Assembly (NCBI GenBank): GCA_963693285.1
Contig: OY848920.1
Location: 2,183,135 to 2,247,134 of the forward strand
DNA: 64,000 nucleotides
Direction of reading: 5' to 3'
Origin: Xestospongia muta
Taxonomy: Eukaryota; Porifera; Demospongiae; Haplosclerida; Petrosiidae
Positions 29,001 through 39,389 of the stretch are shown piece after piece; positions within the stretch are counted from its first letter, which is position 1; every line of letters starts with the position of its first letter. Position numbers and translations under genes: made by a program. Under the pieces are notes generated by a model. The model was given only the letters and a program-made list of their open reading frames with translations. It did no database searches and was not told where the DNA came from.

Positions 29001-30774
29001 AAATAGCATTCAATAATTTGACTTGTTAGTATACATACAACTATATGTTAGTTGACATATAACTATAATTATTAAGACTTTAAATGAAATTATCTACAGT
29101 ATTAAATAATTCTAAATATGGAATTTCTGTCAAATAATTTTGTCATTTATATAAGTTATGAAAATTTACAAATATAAACAGAAATATCTGATAAAATTAT
29201 ACTTAATGAAGCAAACGTGATATTATAAACACTTCACCATTGGGATATTTGAATAAATCTGTTGAAACTGAGAATGCAAACATGTCAAACCATTTTTAAT
29301 TACTAAGATAAAACAAAAAATACAATGTACTATTACATTGAACATTACCCATCCAATGTAGTCAATTTCTGCTCCCTGAGATATGAACAGATTAACGTTT
29401 TTGTCATTTCCTTCATTAGCTGCAAATAACTATAAAAAGTTTAAAATTGAAAGATTAATTTTGCTACTGTTGTAGCTATGAATAAAATAATTATTTAGAG
29501 TTTTCCGTTAGTGGTACACTGGCTATGTAGGGTTAAAAATCTATTAAATATTAATACAAAATAATATTAAATATACTTATATTTCAAGAACGTTTCCTTT
29601 TTAGCTATAATCTTACATAACTTTAGTAACATTATAATTGTAAAAATCATCCCACAATACATTTTAAGATATTATTATTATTATTATAAAGAAAAACTTT
29701 TATTCTGTATTTTGTACTCTATGATTTATGCTTAGCTTGCATCTAAAAATACTATGGCTGGCTGTGATTTGCAACTTGCCTCAGAGTTAAAAGTTGTTAA
29801 GTCCCAAGTAATAAGAGAACAAGTTTTGGTTTACATTTATACCAGTCTGAATAGCCTGGAATAGTGAAGTATACTTAGAATGCTATGTGGTCTAAAACAT
29901 TATTAAGATTTGGCACACTTTATTGTAAAAAGCTGAAATACGTATCAAATGCATTGCTTGTTGCTTCACTTCATTGTGTAGCTAATTTGAGTATGAAGTA
30001 AGATGTAATTATTTATGTATAGATGGATTATATCAAACAATAGTAGTGTCAGCAATATCCTGTTCTGAGTACTATGGAATTTTAATTGCATAGAGTAATT
30101 AACATATTATTGTGGTTAAAGTTCAGTGTTAATGAAAAACACATCCATATATAGACACTGTTTTCCAACAATGAATACTTTTAAGTCTATGTATTTATTA
30201 TTTAGTTGTATAGTATAGTAAATATAGTATAACAGTTGTATAGTATAGTATAACAGCTGTAAAGAAAAATATGTTAGAAAAGAATAACATTTGTAAAAAG
30301 ATGTGTTTTTTTAGTTTAAATAGTGAACATGTTACAAATAAAAGTAAAATCGTTTAAAAATTAAGGATAATGCTAATATGTAGACAAGAAGTTATGTAGT
30401 ATACCTCCTATAGTATCGCTAAGGGATTATTTATTTATATACACTAGGCTTAACATATATGTCTTAGGATACTAGGGCGATATTTGTTTATGACCTCTAA
30501 TTTCATACTAACAACTGCACTAGATTTGTTGTCACAAAACTCAACTCAATATACCATACTTAAGTTTCATTTTTTGAGTGTTCATTTTCTATTTTTAATT
30601 AACTTTTTATTGTGCATATGATAGTGCAATACACGCATTATTTATATATTTTATGTATATAACACGAAGTATGTATATAATAAAGATTCTAATAGACTTA
30701 ATTTAATGCTTCATATTTTGACATACCAGCTCAGTTGTACATCTTCGCGATTTCTTGACTGTATCCTTAGCCAT
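20023..30774 (-). CDS. Ankyrin-repeat / Roc-COR GTPase / Death-domain protein, copy 2
   Basis: Spliced from 22 exons to 4302 nt (1433 aa). Exons in gene order: 30774-30727, 29429-29349, 28927-28829, 28609-28511, 28434-28336, 28140-28042, 27845-27747, 27428-27342, 27036-26944, 26825-26727, 26550-26452, 26396-26298, 26158-26060, 25425-25327, 25274-25179, 24970-24860, 24776-24705, 24048-23932, 23220-23122, 22765-20681, 20628-20550, 20366-20023. It starts MAKDTVKKSRR and has the same domain order as copy 1: ankyrin repeats, Roc with GKSSVGKSS, HDFAGHPEYY and GSHPD, a COR-like region, then a Death domain ending LKLDF. It lacks the eight-exon internal duplication of copy 1, so it probably keeps the older layout. 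Both genes point the same way, about 2.2 kb apart, with a broken copy between them. Confidence 0.88.
23440..23720. repeat. Foldback element in an intron of copy 2
   Basis: About 23461-23538 and 23625-23702 are diverged inverted copies of each other (for example TTGCTATGTGTCCA against TGGACACATAACAA), roughly 75-80% alike by eye over about 78 bp with a spacer near 86 bp. It sits in the 711-bp intron 23221-23931. It looks like an old MITE; the ends are not exact. Confidence 0.55.
25497..25590. repeat. CATA/CA-rich microsatellite
   Basis: Runs of CATA, CATC and CA units in the intron between exons 26158-26060 and 25425-25327 of ankyrin gene copy 2. Confidence 0.8.
27064..27266. mobile_element. 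Small insertion with a 19-bp inverted repeat, bordered by TA runs
   Basis: AAGAATTGAGGGACAGAAG (27146-27164) is repeated inverted at 27226-27244 without mismatch, around a 61-nt spacer. The segment is visibly more GC-rich than its surroundings and is bordered by (TA)n on both sides. The corresponding intron in copy 1 (11746-11853) is only 108 nt and lacks it, so it was probably inserted after the gene duplication. It may be a non-autonomous element; no protein is encoded. Confidence 0.6.
29430..30726 (-). other. First intron of copy 2
   Basis: A 1.3-kb intron between the start exon and the first ankyrin exon. The part near 30050-30200 resembles the direct repeat in intron 1 of copy 1. No exon is supported inside it. 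Confidence 0.6.
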
Positions 30775-30827
30775 CAACACTATTGAAGGTGGTCTTTCTG
30801 AAAAATTGTTTGGCTAAAGAGATTTTT

Positions 30828-30888
30828 AAACTTCTCTGGGAAAATGCAAACTTCTCTGGGAAAATGCGTCCTTGGGAGAGTATATATA
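30828..30888 (-). promoter_or_regulatory. Promoter of copy 2: TATA box and duplicated CTGGGAAAATG motif
   Basis: TATATATA at 30881-30888 is followed on the minus strand by sequence matching the copy 1 palindrome region. A 20-bp unit (30828-30847) is repeated immediately (30848-30867), so the CTTCTCTGGGAAAATGC motif occurs twice. The ATG is about 50 bp further on. This supports a real conserved core promoter, and the duplication may alter factor binding. Confidence 0.55.
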
Positions 30889-31797
30889 GCAATACTCTAC
30901 ACAAGTGAAAAAAATGTAACTTGCTTGAGTCTATGTAGGTAGGACTTCCTGTCCTGACGGTATGGGGTGTGGTAGGCTGAGGACGAGACTAATAGATGAA
31001 ATGAGGAAATGAGTTTTAATTATTAATATCGTAGTATCAATGTTTAGTAACTACTTGATCTTCCTTCAAAACCTCTATTAATATTAATTGTTTCACTTAT
31101 GAATATTGGTTCTATCTCATCATCATCAAATCCATACGTCTGTTAAAACAGTTTTTCGGTGCTTTGTGACGTTTCCTGAAAGCATTACTTCGCTCCAGTC
31201 CAATAGGGACAATCTTTACTTAATACAGAAGACGCATTTGATTAGGAAATCTACCTAATATTATACCAAGCATACTAGAGCAGATCAGATGTTGTGGACA
31301 CTCTAGTATATAGTAATTGTTATTACAGACATAGTATTTTTACAAGGAAGCTCATCAAAAACACTATTAAGGCCAGCTTGTTAAGCCCCACATTCCATAC
31401 ATTCCAATGGGGCAGTAAGCCTAGTTGACTTCTAGACCCATTCTCTGCTCATCAGCTTATCAAAAAGGAGGATGGTCTAGCTCACTAAGCGAACTACTAT
31501 ATAAAGGATTCAGTAGCCACAACTACTAACAGTTTTGAATGTGACCACACCTCATATTTACAACACATTGATTGTGTGCAAGTTTGACTTTTTATTATGA
31601 TATAAAAAATAAAGTGCTCATAACTAAATACTACACAGCATTATATAAAAATATTTTGGGCCTAACTTAAGAGATTATGCAAATTTGAATGTGTTATAAG
31701 GTAGACAATACATTATTTAAAAGTTTAAAATATGTAGTTCGGACTTGGTACTATTAAAATTTTGTTACTTTGTCACGACAATGTAAAATTGAGATAA
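30889..31797. other. Intergenic region with a dispersed repeat
   Basis: Between ankyrin gene copy 2 (5' end) and the adhesion GPCR (3' end). It contains a partial dispersed repeat at about 31145-31400. Nothing else is recognised. Confidence 0.6.
31145..31400. repeat. Dispersed repeat, shorter copy
   Basis: Shares several blocks with 36920-37365 in the same order and strand: a GACGTTTCCTGAA..TTACTTCGCTCCA block, an AATACAG..GACNC block, a GACACTCT..GTAT block, and a tail TAGTATTTTTACAAGG through CAGCTTGTTAAGC. It lacks about 200 bp of the middle present in the other copy. The class of element is unknown. Confidence 0.65.
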
Positions 31798-34700
31798 TTA
31801 AAATAAAGCTTCATCATTATCATCTTCATCAAAATCATGATAGAAATCCATCTCTGCTGTCTCAACATGATGAGTGCGTCGAGTTGTAGAATGACGATGT
31901 AATCGAAATCCTTTGACCTTTTCACCAAAAGGATCTTCATCATAACTACCTCCAACAGGTTTTACATCATCCATATTATAAGGTGGTAACTTAGTATATT
32001 CATTCTCATTGCCATCTCTATTGGGTTTTGTATCAAGTTCCATTAGATCATGATGGTCATCATCCTCCTGAATTTTAGAATTAGCAGATGTACTTGCTGT
32101 TGTGGAACTATATGATGAGTAAGGCTTGCTTGTTTTCACATTAGTAGTCTTAGTCTGTGGGGAATGTGGTTCATATTTTGATGAAGATTCATCTTTTGTT
32201 AGACATTTACAGAGTAGTCCTTTCCATGCTTCTCTGGCATCACTGCTAAGCACAACGAAAAACAAAAAGATGTAGAAACCTTGGAAGGCATTAAAGAAAG
32301 CAAACAGAAACTGGAGAGCAAAATAGACATCAGCATTACTACTAGTAAAAGTGAACACTGCAAACAGCCATGTTATTCCAAATAGACACATTATACCAAC
32401 AGAAGATAACAATAATTTGACAGCCTCTGTTGTTGTAATAGTATATTTGTTTGATTTTCGCTTGTTTCTGTCCAAGACATGTTTAATAAGTTGTTGAAGA
32501 ACAACAACGTAGATGATGAAATTAAAGATCAACACAAGAAATATAGGAACCAAAAAACCACCAAAGAACACACCTTTATTACTAATAAAACAGCTATAAA
32601 AGAAAGAGAATACCTTTAAGGACATGACCTATATAGCTTAGATCATTCATCTCTATAATATAGTACAATTTATATATGACTGTGTGCCAATAGACACATC
32701 CACACAATGAATGATAAATTGCTAAATGGACTAGCACTTACAATCCTGGATTTTCAGAGTTTTCATATGTGGTGATGTAGAAATCACAATCAATTGAAAC
32801 TGATATTATCACAGGCAATAGTGGTAGTACTATAAAGAGAGAGGTATAATCACTATCATTACAGTTGGTAGTATATTATGCATATATATTCTGGTTATAT
32901 ATGTACTTTAGCTCACCCCAACAAATAATAGAAACAACAAGAATATATTTCCATGTAATATTTGTAAACACAATGACTAATTTTTGAAACATGAGTACAG
33001 CTTCTGCTCCCATCCACATCATTGCAACCAATGTAAAGTAATGAATGAAAACTCCTGTGGTTATACAGCCGCCTCTGTGACTGGTTTTATCAATACCAGC
33101 TACAAATACATTTAACATAAATATTAATGCTAGACTGAGTTGTATATGGAACTTGGAGACATCTCTGGTGCGAACTTTCCTAATAGATTAAAAGTGAGAG
33201 TATTAAAATAGAATAAATAATAAAAGCTTTTTATTAGTTTATGTCCATCCAGTTTTTACATACTATTAATATATCTACATATTCAATTAGTTTTTTAATA
33301 AGTTTACTTGAATATAAGATGTGTAATGATTGTTAGAATGAGTCCTACTAATGACAGAGCTACTCCAATATATGTCACAATTTCCACTGCTAAATGTGGT
33401 GGTGGTGGAGTGCCTGTTCTGGCTGATATATCCTAAATTAATTGAGGATACATTAAGAAATATTTATTAAACTGTAGACTGTACAAAGGTTTCCTATTAT
33501 ACTGTAATGTAATGAAACTTACAACAAGACTGGCAAAGTTAGTCAAATGATCACATTCACACATGACTAGATCAGAAATGCTATCAACAATAATAGTACG
33601 ACATCCTTCAGTTGACCAATTTCCTGCTCCATCTAAGGATATAAAAATATAATAAATTAACATTTGAGATTTTCCACTTTTAATACTAATGTACAACTGC
33701 TGCAAACAGTAATGGTGCTATAAACATTTAAGAGCTTTTCTAAAATAATTTATAGAGTCAGGGCAAATTGCTGTAATATGTATAGTTAATATTACTAATT
33801 ACCAGCTGCTCCAAAGTCCCAAAAGACACAAATAGGATTACTAATGTTCTATAAAAAATAATACTTTAAATGTCAATTCTGATGATTTATATATTGGTAC
33901 CTCTGTTGTTCCAGTAATTGGATTAATCAGTCTTAATGTAATATTTACAGGTTCTGGTAATGTAGTTCCAAATGGTATTCCAGGTATGGCCATACTAGCT
34001 ACTTGAGACCCAATGACATTACTGACATTTCCAACTGGTGCTCTACGAATTGGAAACAATGAGGCATCTCGATAAACAGTAAAAGCTAATGTGATATCAC
34101 TATCACTTAGTAGATCAATAATAGATGGAGGAACAGATATACTAGATGTTTGGTTTTGTATCAAGTCAGTCTCAAGGCCAACATTCAAGTCACCATTATC
34201 TAATAAAAAGATGAATAAACTTAACTACCTGAAGTAAACTTACTTTGTGTCTGAACAACAAATGTTATTCCATTAAATTCTTCTATTATTTCCTACATAA
34301 CAAAATACAACAATAAATTTCAAAACTTATGTTAACTACAATACATGTGGTAGAAGACCTATGTACTCACCCTTTCAGCACGAATTACAATATCTTCAGC
34401 TTGAATAATAATGTTAGTAAAACTTGGTTGTATAACTAGAGCTTGTGTTATGTTTTCAATGGTATGAATAATTCTGTGTGTGTGAGGAGATGGTGAATGA
34501 TGAATATTTAATTATCAAATAATTAATAAATAACTAATTGTCAAAATAACTAACTGGTTAGCTTGAGGTCCTATGACATCTTGAGGCCATTCTTCAATAT
34601 CATCAACAATTTCAACAGTGTTAATGGCAACCTATTAGAGAATGAATGTTATCAAATTATGGTAATATTTTATTATCTGGCTTTCTTGTAATAATTAAGA

Positions 34701-35946
34701 AGTCTACTGTTATAATATTACCATTTCTATAACTTCAAGTTCCACATCAGTTGATAGATCATTAAATAATTGTGCTACTCTTGTGAGTATAGATAATACA
34801 ATTTGAAGATTTTCTTGATTCTGATCAGCTTGGTCAGTAGCACTGTTGACAATTGTTGTAAGATTGTCAGTTATTGTTACTACATTATCAGTTGTAATAT
34901 TGATCTATAAAATGTACAGTTTGACATACATAACAAATAGTAACTAGAATTTGTACCTGTGACAAAGAACTATTGAGGTCTCTAAGTAGTTGTGAAACTT
35001 CTGTACCACAAGAAGTAATTTCTGATGCTCCCCACATATTTCTACTGAGGCAAGTTCGTGTTCCTACTTCTCCACTAGGACCAAAAGGACAGTCAAGCCT
35101 GGCTGTTATGCCAACAACAGTCTCTTCCCACAAAAATCGACCACGGTTAGGTGAATTAGTGTCTTCAATCTCAGCATCACAGAATCCATTGTCTATTAAA
35201 AAAAGAAAGAAATCGATTAACTTTTATTAATATAAAACTTTTGGTTGTTCATTTGTTTCTCTTATAAAACTTACCACTAATAACGTTACTTATATTTACA
35301 ATATAGCCCTGAGCACGTAGTGCACTAAATATTATTTCAGTGATGTCGCCTGGACTAGAGGCAGTGATCTGTTGTCTTGAAGTACCATTTACTCTACATT
35401 CAACTCTTTCATCAATATCTCCAGATTGTCTGATATGAAAGATATTGTTGAACTACAAGTTGTAAATTTGATCACATACTTTGGGACTTCTTCACAAATT
35501 ACTTCCACTGGTACTGATAAGGCCAACGCAATCTGTAGAATAATTTGTAGCAATATATACAATTTACAAGAATACTTGGTTATAGAATTTATGATTGAGA
35601 ATGTGTCGTTAATTTGATGTTTAATTACTTATAAAATATAGTACTAATGAACTTACAGTAATTCTAATGTTGTCTAGTACTGAAGAAGCATTCCCTGAAG
35701 GAACAATGGAAGTAAAGTTAGCAGAGAACCGAATGAAAATGGAGAAAGAGTTTGGTAATGGTGGAACTGTGTGAAGAAATAATTCCAATTAAAGTTGTTT
35801 TTTGTTTTTTTGTAATAAGAAATAAAGTCATATTGCATGAAATTAAATACAGTTAGTCACACAAGTTATTAAATCATTACTTACTAGTTTGTTTACAAGC
35901 AGTGAAGTCAATATCTGCCCAGCTATCACCATAAGATAGACATTTC
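31798..35946 (-). CDS. Adhesion G-protein-coupled receptor (5' end incomplete)
   Basis: Sixteen exons read in one frame for 917 codons: 35946-35885, 35766-35657, 35532-35480, 35429-35275, 35192-34957, 34904-34722, 34631-34555, 34473-34371, 34292-34244, 34199-33901, 33848-33803, 33632-33523, 33432-33308, 33179-32917, 32829-32742, 32593-31798. A hormone-receptor motif (about 34957-35192; CPFGPSG, RTC, MWGAS, SC) precedes a GAIN region. A GPS follows, with ICVFWDF, NWSTEGC and CECDHLTNFASLV; self-cleavage in this family falls between L and T of HLT. Seven membrane segments come next, with CITTGVFIHYF in TM3 and the cysteine in GFCFISN. The long Ser/Asp-rich cytosolic tail ends DNDEALF. A second Cys/Trp signature (KCLSYGDSW) opens the model. 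The first exon starts in mid-codon, so the signal peptide and any N-terminal modules lie upstream and were not found. Confidence 0.88.
33523..33848 (-). other. GPS autoproteolysis motif of the adhesion GPCR
   Basis: Encoded by two exons (33848-33803 and 33632-33523). It shows the canonical pattern C..W, W, GC, C.C and HLTNFA. The catalytic HL-T tripeptide is intact, so autoproteolytic cleavage is predicted from family knowledge. Confidence 0.85.
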
Positions 35947-37706
35947 CTTGTAAAATTAAAAGTGTACTACTCGTGCTATACATCATGTCACATGCTACTA
36001 TAATATCATTATGTGTTGTTATAAATACATCAATTAGACAGGCCACTGTTAGTCTGTCCAGGCACTTAGTCAGTTATCCATCCAGCTGATAATACAATCC
36101 TAACATAGGCAACTGCTAATTGTGTGTCTATACACATATATCTAGATTAATGGGTATATATGAATTGATGTATAGACAGAAAGATGGGTTGATATATACA
36201 TGGATAGATGCATCAATGAATGAATAATGATTATGGTGTGATACTGTGAGTCAGTGGATATGATATTAATGAACATGAATAGAAGAATGGTTGCACAACT
36301 CATACTATAAGTTTACTCACTGATATAAGTTCAGTTAAAACAAGAGCTTGTAATGTTGTATAATCCTATACAAAGCATAGTCATTAGTAAAGATAACTTG
36401 TATATAGTAAACATACCTCAGGATACCTTTATCAAATACCACCACTCTTACAATCTCTCCTTATTATTAAGAGGAGAGTAATGGAAGTCTTACAACACTG
36501 TTCAATATTAGTGATTTATAGTCTTCTTACATAGGCGCATCTAGGGCTCACAACATACCAGGGCTCATTTATTAATTATTCATAAATTAATCGATATTAT
36601 TAATAGTTATTAGTCCATCAACGCAGCCACATATGCACTGTTTTCATAGATCACCTGTGTTCCCATTTGATCCAACTGCGTACGGATTGAACTCCCAGCC
36701 TTTGCTCTCAACTGATATTCTTTCCAAGGCATCATTGCTTCACTATGTGGCTTCCCATGAGAATGGTTTGTTATGATTCCCTTTCTAGTGACGAGTGTTT
36801 CTCTGAGCCTTTACATGACTCTTTAAAATGTTTCAATATTTCATATACAAAATTTATTGTAACTTGAAAAGGAAGCTTTCTTTGGAAACGTCCCGTAGTA
36901 CAAATATGAATCGATATATTGTCTATTAGTAGCAGTTTTTTCTGTGCTTTGAGACGTTTCCTGAATGCGTTACTTCGCTCCAAGTCCACAAAACACTTTT
37001 CAGAACTTTTCTAACGATTGCTTCGACCAACGGCCTTCTGTCTTGCTGATCCGTATTCTTCTAAGATTCTCTACAGCATACTAAAAATCTCCACGTTAAG
37101 TTTTTTTACTTTTCGAGAAACGGTACTTGACCTATGAAGCCTGAAAATTCTTTTGCGAGTTTTAAGCAGTAGTTCAAAAAACAACCCCCGTAATTAATAC
37201 AGGAGACACACTTGATTGGGAAACGTATCTAATATTAGACGAACCATACTATAGTAGATCAGTATGTTGTAGACACTCTGGTATGTAGCAATCTTTATTG
37301 CAAAGGTAGTATTTTTACAAGGGAGCTTATCAAAAATACTACTGAGGACAGCTTGTTAAGCTTACAAGAATAAAAAAAGAAATACAAATAATAGTTACCT
37401 TTTATCCATTGTTTTGATATATATACATACATGTATGTAATAACATTAATTTTAAAATATTTTTTCTATTGCTTATAATCATAATTATGTGTAGGAGTTC
37501 TATGTACATACATATATAGGTTAAAGACACAGTAGAGAACATTATAAGGTAAAACTATTCACACTCTTCCTCTTCCTAATACTGGTTTGTGTTTCTTAAT
37601 CAAAAGATTTAATCAATACTAATATATAAAATGAACTTCAATTCACTTGATTAGTGCACAGGAGCTATTGTAATAGTTATAATTAGTGTTCGTTATTCAT
37701 TATTGA
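35947..37706. other. Region upstream of the adhesion GPCR
   Basis: No secure gene. A 45-nt segment at 36321-36365 (minus) has good splice signals and an open frame (DYTTLQALVLTELIS), but its phase does not join the first GPCR exon, so it may be untranslated or belong elsewhere. The rest is AT-rich with a dispersed repeat at 36920-37365. Confidence 0.5.
36920..37365. repeat. Dispersed repeat, longer copy
   Basis: About 445 bp related to 31145-31400, with an extra internal block (about 37000-37180). A short minus-strand open frame at 36771-36989 overlaps it and is not considered a gene. The orientation relative to any parent element is unknown. Confidence 0.65.
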
Positions 37707-38539
37707 TTATGCTGGAGCTCCACGTCGTTTGTATTTTAGTAGCTTATCGGTTTGCACTGGCTCCATGTTCTCTTTAACAGTACTGTACTTAGCAGGTTTA
37801 TCTCTCAAATAATATAATTTAGCTCTTCTTCTTCTCTCTAACTTTAATACCTAAAAAGATTATATTAATACTTCAAAATTATTTATGGAATGTTATTAGT
37901 AATAAAAATTTGAAGTGGTAAATTAGCATCTACATATAAGTATATTTGAATAACTATTGTGAATATATATGACATACCTTGATTTCTTCAATATGAGGTG
38001 AGTAAAGCTCAAACATTCTCTCAACACCGACACCATCTATGACATTACGTAGTATAAATGTAGACCCAACCCCCTTATTACTACGAGCTATACATATTCC
38101 AGTGAATTTATTCTTTCCTGTTGGTGAAGATGTATCTGCATATAACACAGTCAAATAGCTTCCAGAAGTGAAAAATGGAATGGTTATTCGTGCTAATCTC
38201 TTTTGAACATCAGAATCTGTTAGAAATTTTATCAAATTCCTACTAGCCTCTCTAGGAGTAGTACATATCTTATTATTCACAGTCAGTTTAGATGCTGTAG
38301 GATCTACATTCTGAGGTGATTTCTCTGATAAATCATGTTTAGTGTCACAAAGTCCTGACAACTTCAGGTAACTAATAGCTACTATAGGTAAATACAAAAA
38401 GATAGTCAAGTACAAAAGATCAGTAATAACGTTTATGTTATTCGATCAATAGCCGTGTTATAAAAATTGATTGTTAAAGAACCAAGAATCAGCTCACATA
38501 AATATATTAATACTTACTATAACACGTAAACATTAACAT
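37707..38539 (-). CDS. MRPL19: Mitochondrial ribosomal protein bL19m
   Basis: Three exons (38539-38518, 38381-37978, 37850-37707) join in phase to 570 nt, 189 aa. The core (SGSYLTVLYAD, GICIARSNKGVGSTF, LRNVIDGVGVERMFELYSP) is the bL19 fold, and the tail LKLERRRRAKLYYLRDKPAKYST matches the animal mitochondrial form in type. The product would be a large-subunit protein of the mitochondrial ribosome. The first ATG of a 22-nt first coding exon was chosen because no in-frame ATG lies upstream. The N-terminus is short and hydrophobic (MLMFTCY), so the targeting presequence is only moderately convincing. Human MRPL19 is longer, mainly at its C-terminus. The first exon is the least certain part. Confidence 0.85.
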
Positions 38540-39389
38540 CAACAATAGTAGAGCCTGATGTAAATGTTTTTACTGTTTAAGAAAAATCTAAAAGATGGTG
38601 CTGGATTGTTGTCCATAAGGACATAAAGCAATATAATGTAACATATATCTAGAGTGCTGGTAATGATAACAAAAGGGCCATTATTAATTGTCACATTAAT
38701 AAATTTAAATGTTTCCAGTTTATAAAGGAAACCATAGGTATATTAATATACGCCATTGGTTAGTGACCACTATAGAAATAGCTCAATCATCTGTATACAC
38801 AACTAACTAAGATTAATCTAATAGACATATAAAATATTGAATCCTACTTTCTTTAGCCTCTTTAATTTTGAAGGTAATTTAAAGGTATTAAGCATGCAAT
38901 TTGTCATGATAGAGATTATGAGACAGCTTTTAGTCAAATACTTAAAACAAAGTATACCTGGACTTCTTATAGTTAATTCCAGACTTGTTCTGAAGTAAGC
39001 AAGACTATAGAAAAGTCTAACAGACATAACTTCACACACGTGTTTCCAGTGTCACACCCACCAGGAAATCATATTACCGGTAATTATTATAATAAGTAAT
39101 TTGCATTTAACCTATTGATATTAATAAAAGTTAATATTTTGAAATAATTTCGTGGATTGTCTCACTTACATTATTAGCAATGAAGCAGATACTAATCTAG
39201 TAATAAATAATGATTAAACATCATTTTTCTGGAAACATAATATACTTAATAAAATTATGGATCACATGATATTCAGTGCACCTATTATATTTAATAAAAA
39301 TGATAGTAACTTATGATATTTATAATAATAAATAAATAGAGAATATTTACTATAAATCTGATGAAATGATGCTTCTTCAGTGCTCTGTA
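38540..39389. other. Intergenic region between MRPL19 and the MATE gene
   Basis: This 850-bp stretch lies between the 5' end of MRPL19 and the 3' end of the MATE gene and contains no convincing exon. A minus-strand open frame at 38818-39039 shows no recognisable protein. Confidence 0.6.

Noticed and set aside
36321..36365. 45-nt candidate exon upstream of the adhesion GPCR
   Set aside because: Good splice sites, but its only open frame does not join the next exon without a stop. Kept as a note, not as coding sequence.
36771..36989. Minus-strand 72-codon frame
   Set aside because: Overlaps a dispersed repeat and has no counterpart in the other copy at 31 kb.
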